NCBI RefSeq assembly: GCF_002163835.1
Contig: NZ_CP019331.1
Location: 3,049,573-3,113,572, forward strand
Source of the DNA: Polaribacter sp. SA4-10
GTDB taxonomy: Bacteria > Bacteroidota > Bacteroidia > Flavobacteriales > Flavobacteriaceae
Reading direction: 5' to 3'
Length of the DNA stretch: 64,000 bases
In this document: positions 35,058-44,682 of the stretch, in pieces
Layout: each line of letters opens with the position of its first letter
Position numbering within the stretch: the first letter of the stretch is position 1
Made by a program: the position numbers and the translations under genes
Notes under the pieces: generated by a model
What the model was told of the DNA's origin: nothing
Seen by the model: only the letters and a program-made list of their open reading frames with translations
The model's database searches: none

Positions 35058-37445
35058 TTAGTTCTTTATGAACTTACGTGTTGTTTCTTTTTGTTGGTCA
35101 ATAATTTTTACAATATAAACACCACTTTGTAATCCCTTCAAATCTAATTCACTTGAAGTTATTTCAGATAACACTAATTTACCTAACACATTGTAGATTG
35201 AAACTTTTGAAGGATTTGATAATCCTTGAATAAATAGTTTGCCTTTTACTGGGTTTGGATAAAAAGAAATAGCGAATGTATTATTTTCCTCTAAAGAAGC
35301 AGTTGCACAATCTTTACCATCATCTGTAATATTCCAATTATAATTAGCTATCAATTTTTGTCTTGCATCCTCTCCATTACAGTATGCAATACCCTTTGCA
35401 CCAAAATAAACATATGTTTGAACAGATTGTTTAGTCCACCCAATTAGTATATTATCATAATTATCAGTTGATATTCCCGAATTATCAAACATATTTCTCA
35501 TATCAGTAACATTATGCAAATTCCAAGAGCCAATATTTTGATTAAATGAGGATGCTCCATAAAACATATAGTTCATATAAAGAACAGCACTCACATCCCA
35601 AGAACCAATATCTTGATTAAATGAAGATGCTTCCCTAAACATGAAATACATATTAATAACACTACTCACATTCCAAGAATCAATATCTTGATTAAATGAG
35701 TATGCTTGATAAAACATACTATCCATTTCAGTAACATTCCTCACTTTCCAAGAACCAATATTTTGGTTAAATGATGTCGCTCCCCTAAACATAGTACTCA
35801 TATCAGTAACAGCACTCACCTGCCAAGAACCAATATCTTGGTTAAATAATGTCGCTCCCTCAAACATAGAACTCATATCAGTAACAGCACTCACCTGCCA
35901 AGAGCTAATATCTTGATTAAATGACGTTGCTCCTCCAAACATAGCAGAGGTAGAGGTTACACTACCCACATCCCAAGAACCAATATCTTTATTAAATAAT
36001 GATGCTCCATAAAACATAGCGCTCATGTCGGTAACAGCACTCACCTGCCAAGAGTTAATATCTTGATTAAATGACGTTGCTCCCCCAAACATAGCAGACG
36101 TAGAAGTTACATTACCCACATCCCAAGAACCAATATCTTGATTAAATAAAGATGCTCCATAAAACATAGCGCTCATATTAGTAACCTTCATCACGTCCCA
36201 AGTACTTAAATCCTGATCAAAAGAAGTTACAGCGAAAAACATTGCACTCATATCAGTCACTTTACTCACATTCCAAGAACCAATATCTTGATTAAATGAG
36301 GATGCTTGAAAAAACATACTGATCATATTAGTAACATTACTCACATCCCAAGAACCTATATTTTGATTAAAAGCAGTAGCAATAAAAAACATATAGTTCA
36401 TCTCAGTCACTTTACTCACATTCCAAGAACCAATATCTTGATTAAATGAGGATGCACTTTGAAACATCTGGGTCATATCAGTAACACTGCTCACATCCCA
36501 AGAGCTAAGATCTCCATTAAAAGAGATTCTATCCTTAAAAGCTGCTTTCATATCAGTTACATTACTTACATCCCACTCTGGCATTGCTCCGTATTTACTA
36601 TCATTACATAACCCATTTATAGGATTTGTAGATAAACAAGTATTTATAGCAACCCTAAAGTCAGCATCTTTTATTACAGATGCAGGTGCACAATCTTTAC
36701 CGTCATCTGTAATATTCCAATTATAATTAGCTATCAATTTATCTCTTGCAACTTCTCCATTACAATATGGAATACCACTTGCACCAAATGTTACATTTTG
36801 CTGAACAGGTTGTTCAGCCCATCCAATTAGTATCTTATCATAATTTTCAGTAAATATTCTTGAACCATCAAACATAGCTCTCATATCAGTAACTTTACTC
36901 ACATCCCAACTACTAATATCTTTATTAAAAGCAGCAGCATTAGTAAACATAAGAGACATAGAAGTTACATTACTCACAACCCAAGAACCAATATCTTGAT
37001 TAAATAAAGATGCTCCATAAAACATTTTGTCCATATTAATAACACTACTTACGTTCCAAGAACTAATATCTTGATTAAATGAGGAGGCCCCATAAAATAT
37101 ATTTATCATATTTGTAACACTACTCACATCCCAAGAACCAATATTTTGATTAAATGAGGATGCTCCGTAAAACATATTGCTCATATCTGTTACATTACTT
37201 ACATCCCAGGAGCCAATGTTTCCATTAAAATAGGTTTTAACAGCAAACGCATCTTCCATATGAGTTACAGAACTTACATCCCAGTCTGGGATTGGGCCGT
37301 ATGCACTATTGCTACATATTCCATCTACTGGATTTGTAGATAAACAAGTATTTATAGCTTGTTGGAAGTTCTCATCGTTTATGGGAGTTTGTGCTTTTAT
37401 TAAAAATGATGTGAATAAAATTAAAACTAGAATGGGGGTTCTCAT
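35058..37445 (-). CDS. BspA-like repeat surface protein with T9SS sorting domain
   Basis: The start is placed at the ATG 37443-37445, which gives a clean signal peptide ([18 protein letters not shown]); an upstream in-frame ATG at 37478 would add an AT-encoded Ile run. The 795-residue protein has two modules, each opening with an [10 protein letters not shown] segment and closing with ILIGW...YCNGE and [13 protein letters not shown]. Between them lie 25-residue DUF285/BspA repeats of the form [17 protein letters not shown], about 6 in module 1 and 14 in module 2. The last 70 residues are a type A T9SS domain ([20 protein letters not shown]). Such proteins are exposed on the cell surface and act in adhesion. 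Repeat number is probably unstable. Confidence 0.88.
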   Translation of the reverse strand: MRTPILVLILFTSFLIKAQTPINDENFQQAINTCLSTNPVDGICSNSAYGPIPDWDVSSVTHMEDAFAVKTYFNGNIGSWDVSNVTDMSNMFYGASSFNQNIGSWDVSSVTNMINIFYGASSFNQDISSWNVSSVINMDKMFYGASLFNQDIGSWVVSNVTSMSLMFTNAAAFNKDISSWDVSKVTDMRAMFDGSRIFTENYDKILIGWAEQPVQQNVTFGASGIPYCNGEVARDKLIANYNWNITDDGKDCAPASVIKDADFRVAINTCLSTNPINGLCNDSKYGAMPEWDVSNVTDMKAAFKDRISFNGDLSSWDVSSVTDMTQMFQSASSFNQDIGSWNVSKVTEMNYMFFIATAFNQNIGSWDVSNVTNMISMFFQASSFNQDIGSWNVSKVTDMSAMFFAVTSFDQDLSTWDVMKVTNMSAMFYGASLFNQDIGSWDVGNVTSTSAMFGGATSFNQDINSWQVSAVTDMSAMFYGASLFNKDIGSWDVGSVTSTSAMFGGATSFNQDISSWQVSAVTDMSSMFEGATLFNQDIGSWQVSAVTDMSTMFRGATSFNQNIGSWKVRNVTEMDSMFYQAYSFNQDIDSWNVSSVINMYFMFREASSFNQDIGSWDVSAVLYMNYMFYGASSFNQNIGSWNLHNVTDMRNMFDNSGISTDNYDNILIGWTKQSVQTYVYFGAKGIAYCNGEDARQKLIANYNWNITDDGKDCATASLEENNTFAISFYPNPVKGKLFIQGLSNPSKVSIYNVLGKLVLSEITSSELDLKGLQSGVYIVKIIDQQKETTRKFIKN
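35889..36190 (-). repeat. 150-base tandem duplication inside the BspA repeats
   Basis: Two consecutive 50-residue units (each a [16 protein letters not shown] repeat plus an AVTDMS repeat) are nearly identical at DNA level, unlike the other, more diverged 75-base repeats. This marks a recent two-repeat duplication. Confidence 0.6.
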
Positions 37446-37527
37446 AATTATTATTATTATTTTGATAAAAGTAATCAATTAAACGATTAATGAACTTTTT
37501 TTTAAAAATATGTAAAGTGTACTATTC

Positions 37528-37535
37528 TATTTTTG
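37528..37535 (+). promoter_or_regulatory. -7 promoter box TATTTTTG of metalloprotease 1
   Basis: Perfect TAnnTTTG, 83 bases before the ATG. The equivalent box is at 40112-40119 in the second copy, so it was duplicated with the gene. Confidence 0.5.
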
Positions 37536-37618
37536 CCCTTATTATTTAGGATTTATTTAAATGCATGCGTTACCTTTATAGAATATAATTTATATTAAAT
37601 TAAAAGAACCCCCACATT

Positions 37619-39859
37619 ATGAAAAAACTATTACTTCTATTTGCGGTATGTATTACCGCAGTAAGTGCTGCCCAAAATAATTTTTGGGATCAAATTAATT
37701 CTGTAGACGACCTTCTTCCTTTGCAATTTCGCCGGACAATGCCTTCAGATTTTCAATTACATGACCTACAGTTAAGTGCAATTCAAGAGCACTTGTCTGC
37801 AACCCAAAATACATTAAAGACTACAGTTGAGTTAGATTTTCCTTTAGCAAACGGCACTACAGAAACCTTTCGTGTGAAAGAACATTCTGTTTTTCAAGAT
37901 GGTTTGCAAGTAGCATACCCTAATTTAAGAGCTTATAAAGGGGTAAGTCTTAGTGATGCAAGTACTGTTATTCATTTTAGTATTTCTCCTCAGAAAGGAC
38001 TAAGTGCAATGGTGTATTCTGGACGTTTTCCTACGTATTATATAGATTCTTATACTAAGAATAATGCGACCTACATAACTTATCAAAAAAATAGTCTTCC
38101 TAAATTTGAAGGTGAATTTGAATGCGAAGTCTTTGAACCCGAAGGTTACGTAGCTCCAGATTTATCAAATGTGTCGCAACAACGAAATGCTAATGATAAA
38201 ATTTTGAGAACGTATAGATTAGCTTTAGCTTGTACAGGTGAGTATGCACAATACCACTTAGATCAAGCAGATATTCCAATTACAGACATTACTACTCCAG
38301 ATTCAGAAAAAAAGGCAATTGTACTTGAAGCAATGATGCTTTCTATGGTGCGTGTAAATGGTGTCTATGAAAAAGATTTTGCAATACGCATGGTTATTAT
38401 AGATAACAACGAACCAATCATGTATCTAAATGCTGTAACGGATCCACATGCTAATGAAGCAGGTTTAGCGTTATTAGAATCTAATCAATTGGATACGGAT
38501 GATAAAATTGGTTCTGAAAATTACGATGTAGGACACATATATAGCACTGGTGGTGGAGGTGTTGCTACTTTGGGAGTACCTTGTAGAGGCGGAAGTAAAG
38601 CGAGAGGCGTTACAGGTTTATTTGAGCCAATTGGAGATTCTTATTGGATTGATTTTGTTGCCCATGAAATGGGGCACCAATTTGGAGGGAACCATACATT
38701 TAACAACAGTTGTGATTTGAACAGAAATGACGCAACTGCAATGGAGCCTGGAAGTGGCTCTACAATAATGGCGTATGCAGGAATTTGCAGTCCTAATGTT
38801 CAGAATAATAGTGATGACCATTTTCATGCAATAAGTATTCAAGAAATATGGGCATATATAAATACACAAGACTGCGAAGAGAAAACAGCTACAGGTAACG
38901 AGGCTCCAATTGTAAAAGCACCTAAAGATTTTACAACGCCTGCGTCTACACCATTTCGTTTAGATGCCATTGGTATTGATTTTGATTCAGCTCCAAGTGC
39001 GCTAACCTATAACTGGGAACAAATTGACGAAGAAATTGGAACGATGCCTCCAGTACCTACAAATGAATTTGGACCAATGTTTAGATCTAACTCTTCAATT
39101 TCATCTCCAACTCGTTTTATGCCAGATATACCAACTGTTTTAGCGGGTCTTTCAGCAAATGAATGGGAAGTTGTTCCTTCTGTGAACAGAACCATGGAAT
39201 TTAGAGTAACGCTGCGTGACAATGAACTTAATGGAGCTGCAACGGCATCAGATGATGTTATTGTAACCATAGATGATGCTTCGGGTCCTTTTATAATTAC
39301 ATCGCAAAATACGGAAACAACTTGGGAGCCTAATTCGACGCACACGGTAACTTGGGATGTGGCAAATACAGACATAGCGCCTATTAATACAAGTAATGTA
39401 AATGTGCTATTTTCTAATGATGGTGGGCAAACGTTTCCTGTAACATTGGTATCTAATGTAGCAAATAATGGTGCTGTAGAGATTACAGTTCCTTCGGAAT
39501 TAACCAGTACAGGTCGTGTAAAAGTGGTGCCAGTGGGTAATTATTACTATGATATTAATGATGCTGATATTAGTATTAAAGGTGTTTTAGAAGTAGCGGA
39601 AAGCATTGCTTTTAGCGATTTATCTTTACATCCAAATCCTACAAATGGCATAGTTACTCTTAACTTTATACCAAAATCTCAAGAGAAAATTAAGATTTCT
39701 TTATTTGATGTAAGCGGAAGACAAATTGAAAATAAATTATTTGAAAATAAAGGAAGCTTTAATGCGCAATTAAATTATAGTCATCTAACTAGTGGTGTGT
39801 ATTTTGTGAAGGTTTCTATTGGAAAAGAAAGTAGTACTATGAAGATATTGATACAGTAA
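37619..39859 (+). CDS. secreted reprolysin-like zinc metalloprotease with T9SS domain, copy 1
   Basis: A 746-residue protein: signal peptide (KKLLLLFAVCITAVSAAQ), a propeptide-like region of about 180 residues, a metzincin catalytic domain with HEMGHQFGGNH (His349, Glu350, His353, His359), then a fibronectin-like beta domain (VTWDVANTDIAP) and a type A T9SS domain (DLSLHPNPTNGIV, TSGVYFVKVS). The zinc motif HEXXHXXGXXH and the following TIMAYAGIC (Met-turn) define the reprolysin/M12B group. It is secreted across the outer membrane and may be processed there. It has a near-identical neighbour downstream. The substrate is unknown; the domain order is common in marine Flavobacteriaceae. Confidence 0.88.
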   Translation: MKKLLLLFAVCITAVSAAQNNFWDQINSVDDLLPLQFRRTMPSDFQLHDLQLSAIQEHLSATQNTLKTTVELDFPLANGTTETFRVKEHSVFQDGLQVAYPNLRAYKGVSLSDASTVIHFSISPQKGLSAMVYSGRFPTYYIDSYTKNNATYITYQKNSLPKFEGEFECEVFEPEGYVAPDLSNVSQQRNANDKILRTYRLALACTGEYAQYHLDQADIPITDITTPDSEKKAIVLEAMMLSMVRVNGVYEKDFAIRMVIIDNNEPIMYLNAVTDPHANEAGLALLESNQLDTDDKIGSENYDVGHIYSTGGGGVATLGVPCRGGSKARGVTGLFEPIGDSYWIDFVAHEMGHQFGGNHTFNNSCDLNRNDATAMEPGSGSTIMAYAGICSPNVQNNSDDHFHAISIQEIWAYINTQDCEEKTATGNEAPIVKAPKDFTTPASTPFRLDAIGIDFDSAPSALTYNWEQIDEEIGTMPPVPTNEFGPMFRSNSSISSPTRFMPDIPTVLAGLSANEWEVVPSVNRTMEFRVTLRDNELNGAATASDDVIVTIDDASGPFIITSQNTETTWEPNSTHTVTWDVANTDIAPINTSNVNVLFSNDGGQTFPVTLVSNVANNGAVEITVPSELTSTGRVKVVPVGNYYYDINDADISIKGVLEVAESIAFSDLSLHPNPTNGIVTLNFIPKSQEKIKISLFDVSGRQIENKLFENKGSFNAQLNYSHLTSGVYFVKVSIGKESSTMKILIQ

Positions 39860-39885
39860 TTACTAATTACCTTAGATTATAAAAG

Positions 39886-39915
39886 CGAAGTCATTCATAT
39901 GGCTTCGTTTTTTTT
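39886..39915 (+). terminator. terminator of metalloprotease 1
   Basis: CGAAGTC...GGCTTCG hairpin (39886-39907) followed by eight T; the same structure follows copy 2. Confidence 0.7.
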
Positions 39916-40111
39916 GTTTCAAAATAATTAGAACTTGCGTTATAAAAGGAGTATAAACTTAAAGTATTCAATATTTTTAGTGTCAATTGGATGTATTCAT
40001 GTAATTCAAAAGCACTTTTTTATTAGTTAGATTGGTATTTTTATGCATAGTTTTAGTAATCAATTAAGCCGATAAGAAACGTTTTTGAAAAATGTGTGAG
40101 GTGCATTGATC
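39916..40111. other. spacer between duplicated metalloprotease genes
   Basis: The whole gap between the two protease genes is 342 bases (39860-40201). Outside the terminator and the promoter box of copy 2, no coding frame or other element is visible. Confidence 0.4.
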
Positions 40112-40119
40112 TATTTTTG
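40112..40119 (+). promoter_or_regulatory. -7 promoter box TATTTTTG of metalloprotease 2
   Basis: Perfect TAnnTTTG 82 bases before the ATG. A TTG at 40085-40087 lies 24 bases upstream, one base beyond the usual -33 spacing. Confidence 0.5.
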
Positions 40120-40201
40120 TCATTTTAGTTAGGATGTATGTAGATACATACGCTACCTTTCAAAATAATATTTTTTATTAAATTAAAATAACCCCCACAT
40201 T

Positions 40202-42433
40202 ATGAAAAAACTATTACTTCTATTTGCGGTATGTATTACTGCAGTAAGTGCCGCCCAGAATAACTTTTGGGAACAAAATAAATCTTTAAATCGCCGTGCT
40301 TCTTTACAATTTCGTCGCACAATGCCTTCTGATTTTCAATTACATAATCTACAGTTAAATGCAATTCAAGCGCATTTATCTGCAACCCAAAGTGCATTAA
40401 ATACTACCGTTGAGTTGGATTTTCCGCTAGCAGACGGTACTACAGAAACTTTTCGTGTGAAAGAACATTCTGTTTTTCAGGACGGTTTACAAGCAGCGCA
40501 TCCTAATTTAAGAGCGTATAAAGGGGTAAGTTTAAGTGATGCAAGTACTGTTATTCATTTTAGTATTTCTCCTCAGAAAGGACTAAGTGCAATGGTTTCC
40601 TCTGGGCGTTTTCCTACGTACTATATAGATTCTTACACTAAGAATAATGGAACTTATATAGCTTATCAAAAAAATAGTCTATCAGGAATTGAGAGTGAAT
40701 TTGAATGCGAAGTCTTTGAACCCGAAGGTTACGTAGCGCCAGATTTAACAAATGTATCGCAACAGCGAAATGCTGACGATAGTGTGTTAAGAACCTATAG
40801 GCTTGCTTTAGCTTGTACATCTGAGTATGCACAATACCACTTAGATCAAGCAGATATTCCAATTACAGACATCTTAACTCCAGATTCAGAAAAAAAGGCA
40901 ATTGTACTTGAAGAAATGATGATTTCTATGGTGCGTGTAAATGGGGTGTATGAAAGAGATTTTGCAATACGTATGGTAATTGTTGATAATAATGAAGCTA
41001 TTATTTTTCTTAATGGAACAACAGATCCTTATGATGATGATGACGGAACTTCTATGCTTGCCGTAAACCAAGGAGTTTGTGACGGAGCTATTGGTCCTAT
41101 AAATTATGATATTGGTCACGTTTACAGCACCGGTGGTGGTGGTGTTGCCTTTTTAGGTGTTCCTTGTAGTGTGCGAAAAGCAGGTGGCGTTACAGGTTCA
41201 TCCGTGCCAACTACGGATACTTTTTGGATAGACTATGTAGCTCACGAAATGGGGCATCAATTTGGCGCAAACCATACTCAAAATAATAGTTGTAACCGTG
41301 TTAGTTCAACTTCTATGGAGCCCGGAAGTGCATCTACAATAATGGGGTATGCAGGAATTTGTAGTCCTAATGTTCAAACTAATAGTGATGACCATTTTCA
41401 TGCGATAAGTATTCAGGAAATTTGGGCATATGTTAACACAGTAAGCTGTGAAGAGCAAACAGATACAGGTAACCAGCCTCCAACTGTAATTGCACCTGAA
41501 GATTTTACAACCCCTGCGTCTACACCATTTCGTTTAGATGCCATTGGTAATGATGTTGATTCAGATCCAAATGCGCTAACCTATAACTGGGAACAAATTG
41601 ACGAAGAAGTTGGAGTAATGCCTCCATTACCTACAAATGAAGTTGGACCCATGTTTAGATCTAACTCTTCAATTTCATCTCCAACTCGTTTTATGCCAGA
41701 TATGCTAACTGTTTTGGCGGGGCTTTCAGCAAATGAATGGGAAGTTGTTCCTTCTGTGAACAGAACGATGGAGTTTAGAGTAACACTGCGTGATAATGAA
41801 CTCAATGGAGGTGCATCTGCATCAGATGATGTTATTGTAACCATAGACGATACTTCGGGCCCTTTTATAATTACGTCGCAAAACACAGCAACAGTCTGGG
41901 AACCTAATTCGGTTCAAACGGTAACTTGGGATGTGGCAAATACAGACATAGCGCCTATGAATACAAGTAATGTAAATTTGCTATTTTCTAATGACAGTGG
42001 TCAAACGTTTCCTGTAACATTGGCTTCTAATGTAGCAAATAATGGTACTGTAGAGATTACAGTTCCTTCTACGTCTACTAATACAGGTCGTGTAAAAGTG
42101 GTACCAGTGGGTAATTATTACTATGATGTTAATGATGCTGATATTAGTATTGAAGGTGTTTTACAAGTAGCGGAAAGCATTGCTTTTAGCGATTTATCTT
42201 TACATCCTAATCCTACAAATGGCATAGTTACTCTTAACTTTACACCAAAATCTCAAGAGAAAATTAAGATTTCTTTATTTGATGTAAGCGGAAGACAAAT
42301 TGAAAATAAATTATTTGAAAATAAAGGAAGCTTTAATGCGCAATTAAATTATAGTCATATAACTAGTGGTGTCTATTTTGTAAAGATTTCTATTGGAAAA
42401 GAAAGTAATACGATGAAGATACTGATACAGTAA
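40202..42433 (+). CDS. secreted reprolysin-like zinc metalloprotease with T9SS domain, copy 2
   Basis: The 743-residue paralogue of the preceding gene, with the same signal peptide, propeptide, catalytic and sorting domains. The zinc site is HEMGHQFGANH (His348, Glu349, His352, His358) with Met-turn TIMGYAGIC. Differences cluster before the zinc motif, where copy 2 has an Asp-rich DPYDDDDG loop and extra cysteines (NQGVCDGAIG) and in GVPCSVRKAGGV, so substrate preference may have shifted. Conservation of all catalytic residues suggests that both copies are active. Own promoter box and terminator. Confidence 0.88.
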   Translation: MKKLLLLFAVCITAVSAAQNNFWEQNKSLNRRASLQFRRTMPSDFQLHNLQLNAIQAHLSATQSALNTTVELDFPLADGTTETFRVKEHSVFQDGLQAAHPNLRAYKGVSLSDASTVIHFSISPQKGLSAMVSSGRFPTYYIDSYTKNNGTYIAYQKNSLSGIESEFECEVFEPEGYVAPDLTNVSQQRNADDSVLRTYRLALACTSEYAQYHLDQADIPITDILTPDSEKKAIVLEEMMISMVRVNGVYERDFAIRMVIVDNNEAIIFLNGTTDPYDDDDGTSMLAVNQGVCDGAIGPINYDIGHVYSTGGGGVAFLGVPCSVRKAGGVTGSSVPTTDTFWIDYVAHEMGHQFGANHTQNNSCNRVSSTSMEPGSASTIMGYAGICSPNVQTNSDDHFHAISIQEIWAYVNTVSCEEQTDTGNQPPTVIAPEDFTTPASTPFRLDAIGNDVDSDPNALTYNWEQIDEEVGVMPPLPTNEVGPMFRSNSSISSPTRFMPDMLTVLAGLSANEWEVVPSVNRTMEFRVTLRDNELNGGASASDDVIVTIDDTSGPFIITSQNTATVWEPNSVQTVTWDVANTDIAPMNTSNVNLLFSNDSGQTFPVTLASNVANNGTVEITVPSTSTNTGRVKVVPVGNYYYDVNDADISIEGVLQVAESIAFSDLSLHPNPTNGIVTLNFTPKSQEKIKISLFDVSGRQIENKLFENKGSFNAQLNYSHITSGVYFVKISIGKESNTMKILIQ

Positions 42434-42459
42434 TTACCAATTACCTTATATTATAAAAG

Positions 42460-42490
42460 CGAAGTCATTCATATGGCTTCGTTTTTTTTT
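42460..42490 (+). terminator. terminator of metalloprotease 2
   Basis: CGAAGTC...GGCTTCG (42460-42481) followed by nine T; duplicate of 39886-39915. Confidence 0.7.
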
Positions 42491-42806
42491 GTGATAAAAA
42501 AATATAATTTGCTAAGAACTTAAATTATTCATAATAAAAAGTGCTCAAATTACTAAAGGTTTCCAAATGTAAATCTTAAAGAGAAAGTCTTAGTTATTTA
42601 GTAATCTACTTTAGAATAATCATTTATTTTTTGAAATATAGGCCTCAATCTATTTAAATGAAATAACTGCCATTTTTATTTTAGATAGAGTATACTTAGA
42701 GTCAATTTACATAGAATAAGTTTGTATTATATTTAAATATAAAGGGATTTTTGAAAGACTTAGAATGAAGTGGTTTTTGTATTTCGTTGACTAGTGCTTT
42801 ATTATT

Positions 42807-42849
42807 AAAAAACCTCAACAAATTGATTAACAATTAGTTGAGGTTTTTT
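42807..42849. terminator. terminator of the tmRNA
   Basis: AAAAAACCTCAAC (42807-42819) pairs with GTTGAGGTTTTTT (42837-42849), seven bases beyond the tmRNA 3' end on the minus strand. Confidence 0.75.
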
Positions 42850-42855
42850 AATTTG

Positions 42856-43246
42856 TGGAGACGCCGAGAATCGAACTCGGGTCCAAACAAGCAGCCAAAA
42901 AGCTTTCTACATACTTAGTTCTTTCTTAATTTTCGACTAAAAGTTGGTTAAGAACAACCTGATTTTAGCTTATCTTCTTTAGTTTCAAAAACTTGCCAAA
43001 GCTTCAAGTTTTCTATATTTACTTTTACGATATCCAAAAGTGAAACGCCGTAAATCAGGGCTGTTCGTGGACATAAAGCTTGCACACCTAGTGTGCCGAG
43101 GCCAATCCTACTGTGATTCGGATTAAGCAGCTAAAGCGTAGTTATCTTCGCCGTTTAAAAAGTTGAAATTAGGTTTTACGAGTGTTATTTCATAACTCGG
43201 TATGCTTACAAATTCACTGTCCTTGCTGTCAAAACCAGTCGTCCCC
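42856..43246 (-). ncRNA. ssrA: transfer-messenger RNA (tmRNA)
   Basis: The minus strand begins GGGGACGACTGGTTTTGACA and ends GGTTCGATTCTCGGCGTCTC plus CA. The 5' GGGGACG pairs with CGTCTCC before the 3' end, forming the alanine-tRNA-like acceptor; a T-arm with GGTTCGATTC is present. The internal reading frame at 43123-43152 encodes GEDNYALAA and stop, the proteolysis tag added to proteins from stalled ribosomes; a usual flavobacterial tag is GENNYALAA. Several hairpins and pseudoknot arms lie between. The CCA end is encoded. A one-piece tmRNA of about 391 bases is normal. Partners SmpB and the Clp adaptor pathway are elsewhere, though clpS is nearby. Confidence 0.95.
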
Positions 43247-43289
43247 TTAATAAAAATAGTAAAATTTATTTTACTTAATTGATTTAATC

Positions 43290-43304
43290 CTGAACTGGTT
43301 TCAG
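43290..43304. repeat. dispersed palindrome CTGAACnnGTTTCAG, copy 2
   Basis: CTGAACTGGTTTCAG inside CC...GGA, so six-base arms; 44 bases upstream of the tmRNA 5' end. Confidence 0.5.
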
Positions 43305-43439
43305 GAACTCATCAAATTTTCATTATTAATGTCAAAGAAACATTTCCATATTAGAAATGTGGTTTGCAAAAGTATAAAAAATACAGTTGTTTATCATTAT
43401 AAAATCTAATATCTTCGAGCAAATATTATACCACTTATA

Positions 43440-43454
43440 CTGAACGCGTTTCAG
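43440..43454. repeat. dispersed palindrome CTGAACnnGTTTCAG, copy 3
   Basis: CTGAACGCGTTTCAG with flanks extending the pairing to ATACTGAA/TTCAGTAT (43437-43457). It is 22 bases upstream of the oxidoreductase ATG. Confidence 0.5.
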
Positions 43455-43476
43455 TATCTTTTAAAACAATAAGAAT

Positions 43477-44682
43477 ATGAAGTTTGGCATTATAAAAGAA
43501 CGTAAAAACCCACCCGATCGAAGAGTTGTTTTTTCACCAGAAAAACTAAAGGAATTTAAAGAAAAATTTTCTGATGCTACCTTAAAAGTTGAGTCTTCTG
43601 ATATTAGAGTTTTTACAGACAAACAATATCTAGCTGCTGGTTTAGAAGTAACTAAAAACATGGTAGACTGTGATGTCTTGTTTGGTGTAAAAGAGGTGCC
43701 AATTGACGCTTTAATTCCTAATAAAAAATATTTCTTTTTTAGTCATACTATAAAAAAACAGCCCTATAATAGAAAATTATTGCTTGCTATTTTAGAAAAA
43801 AATATCGAGTTATTTGACCACGAAACGATCATCAAAGAAAGCGGAGCAAGACTTATTGGTTTTGGACGTTATGCAGGAATTGTTGGTGCTTATAATGGTT
43901 TTAGAGCAATTGGTTTAAAAAATCAGACTTTTAATTTGCCAAAAGCAGCAACTTTAGACAGTCAACAAGAATTAATTGCTGAATTAAATAAAATCGAGTT
44001 ACCAAATTTAAAAATCCTTTTAACAGGAAGTGGTAAAGTTGCTTATGGATCTAAAGAAATGCTAGATGCTATGGGTATAAAACAAGTTGCTGTAGAAGAG
44101 TACTTATCTACTACTTTTAACGAGCCTGTATATTGTTTAGCAGATGTGTTAGCTTATAACAAGCGTAAAGACGGACAAGTTATAGGTAATTTTGATTTTT
44201 ATAAGCATCCAGAAAATTATGAATCTAACTTTTTGCGTTTTTCAGAAGTAACAGATTTCTTTATAGCGGGTCATTTTTATGGCAATGGAGCGCCCTATTT
44301 GTATACAAGAGAAGATGCTAAATCTACGAACTTCAATATTAAATTTGTAGCAGATATTTCTTGTGATGTAGATGGTCCAGTTGCCTCTACTTTAAGAGCT
44401 TCTACAATTGCAGATCCAATTTATGGTTATAATCCAATAACAGAATCTGAAGTTAATTATAAAGATGAAAACGCTATTGTTGTAATGGCTGTAGATAATT
44501 TACCTTGTGAATTACCTAAAGATGCGAGTGAAGGTTTTGGCGAGATGTTTTTAGAAAACGTAATTCCTGCTTTTTTTAATAATGATAAAGATGGAGTGTT
44601 AGCACGCGCAAAAATGACAGAAAACGGAAAATTGACAGCACGTTTTTCTTATTTACAAGATTATGTTGATGGAAAAGAATAA
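43477..44682 (+). CDS. saccharopine dehydrogenase-like/lysine-ketoglutarate reductase-like oxidoreductase
   Basis: A 401-residue soluble protein of the alanine dehydrogenase/PNT and LKR fold: KERKNPPDRRVVFSPEKL at the start (alanine dehydrogenase N-domain), FGRYAGIVGAYNGFRAIGL, the nucleotide loop LTGSGKVAYGSKEML, then DISCDVDGPVASTLRASTIADPIYGY and VDNLPCELPKDASEGFGEM. The last segments closely follow the lysine-2-oxoglutarate reductase half of animal and plant AASS, so an NAD(P)-dependent reductive amination or saccharopine-forming role is plausible; no separate saccharopine dehydrogenase half is fused. The substrate is not proven. A DUF3820 gene starts directly after its stop, so the two are coupled. 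Confidence 0.75.
   Translation: MKFGIIKERKNPPDRRVVFSPEKLKEFKEKFSDATLKVESSDIRVFTDKQYLAAGLEVTKNMVDCDVLFGVKEVPIDALIPNKKYFFFSHTIKKQPYNRKLLLAILEKNIELFDHETIIKESGARLIGFGRYAGIVGAYNGFRAIGLKNQTFNLPKAATLDSQQELIAELNKIELPNLKILLTGSGKVAYGSKEMLDAMGIKQVAVEEYLSTTFNEPVYCLADVLAYNKRKDGQVIGNFDFYKHPENYESNFLRFSEVTDFFIAGHFYGNGAPYLYTREDAKSTNFNIKFVADISCDVDGPVASTLRASTIADPIYGYNPITESEVNYKDENAIVVMAVDNLPCELPKDASEGFGEMFLENVIPAFFNNDKDGVLARAKMTENGKLTARFSYLQDYVDGKE

Larger units (their letters stand above)
37560..42490 (+). repeat. tandem gene duplication of about 2.6 kb
   Basis: The unit 37.5-39.9 kb (promoter box, AACCCCCACATTATG leader, protease gene, terminator GCGAAGTCATTCATATGGC) recurs at 40.1-42.5 kb in the same order and orientation. 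Copies are near-identical at the 5' and 3' ends and diverged in the catalytic centre. Confidence 0.85.
42434..42855. other. 422-base gap between metalloprotease 2 and the tmRNA
   Basis: Contains the terminator of metalloprotease 2 (42460-42490) and that of the tmRNA (42807-42849). The AT-rich remainder shows no coding frame. Confidence 0.45.

Noticed and set aside
35058..37445. Regular 75-base repeats as a CRISPR array
   Set aside because: The repeats are contiguous, without unique spacers, and form one open frame of a BspA-like protein.
37446..37478. Upstream ATG for the BspA-like gene
   Set aside because: The extra residues are encoded by AAT-type triplet repeats and would place polar and Ile-rich residues before a clean signal peptide.
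37619..42433. Tandem protease genes as an assembly artefact
   Set aside because: The copies differ throughout the central part and in the spacers, so they are genuine paralogues.
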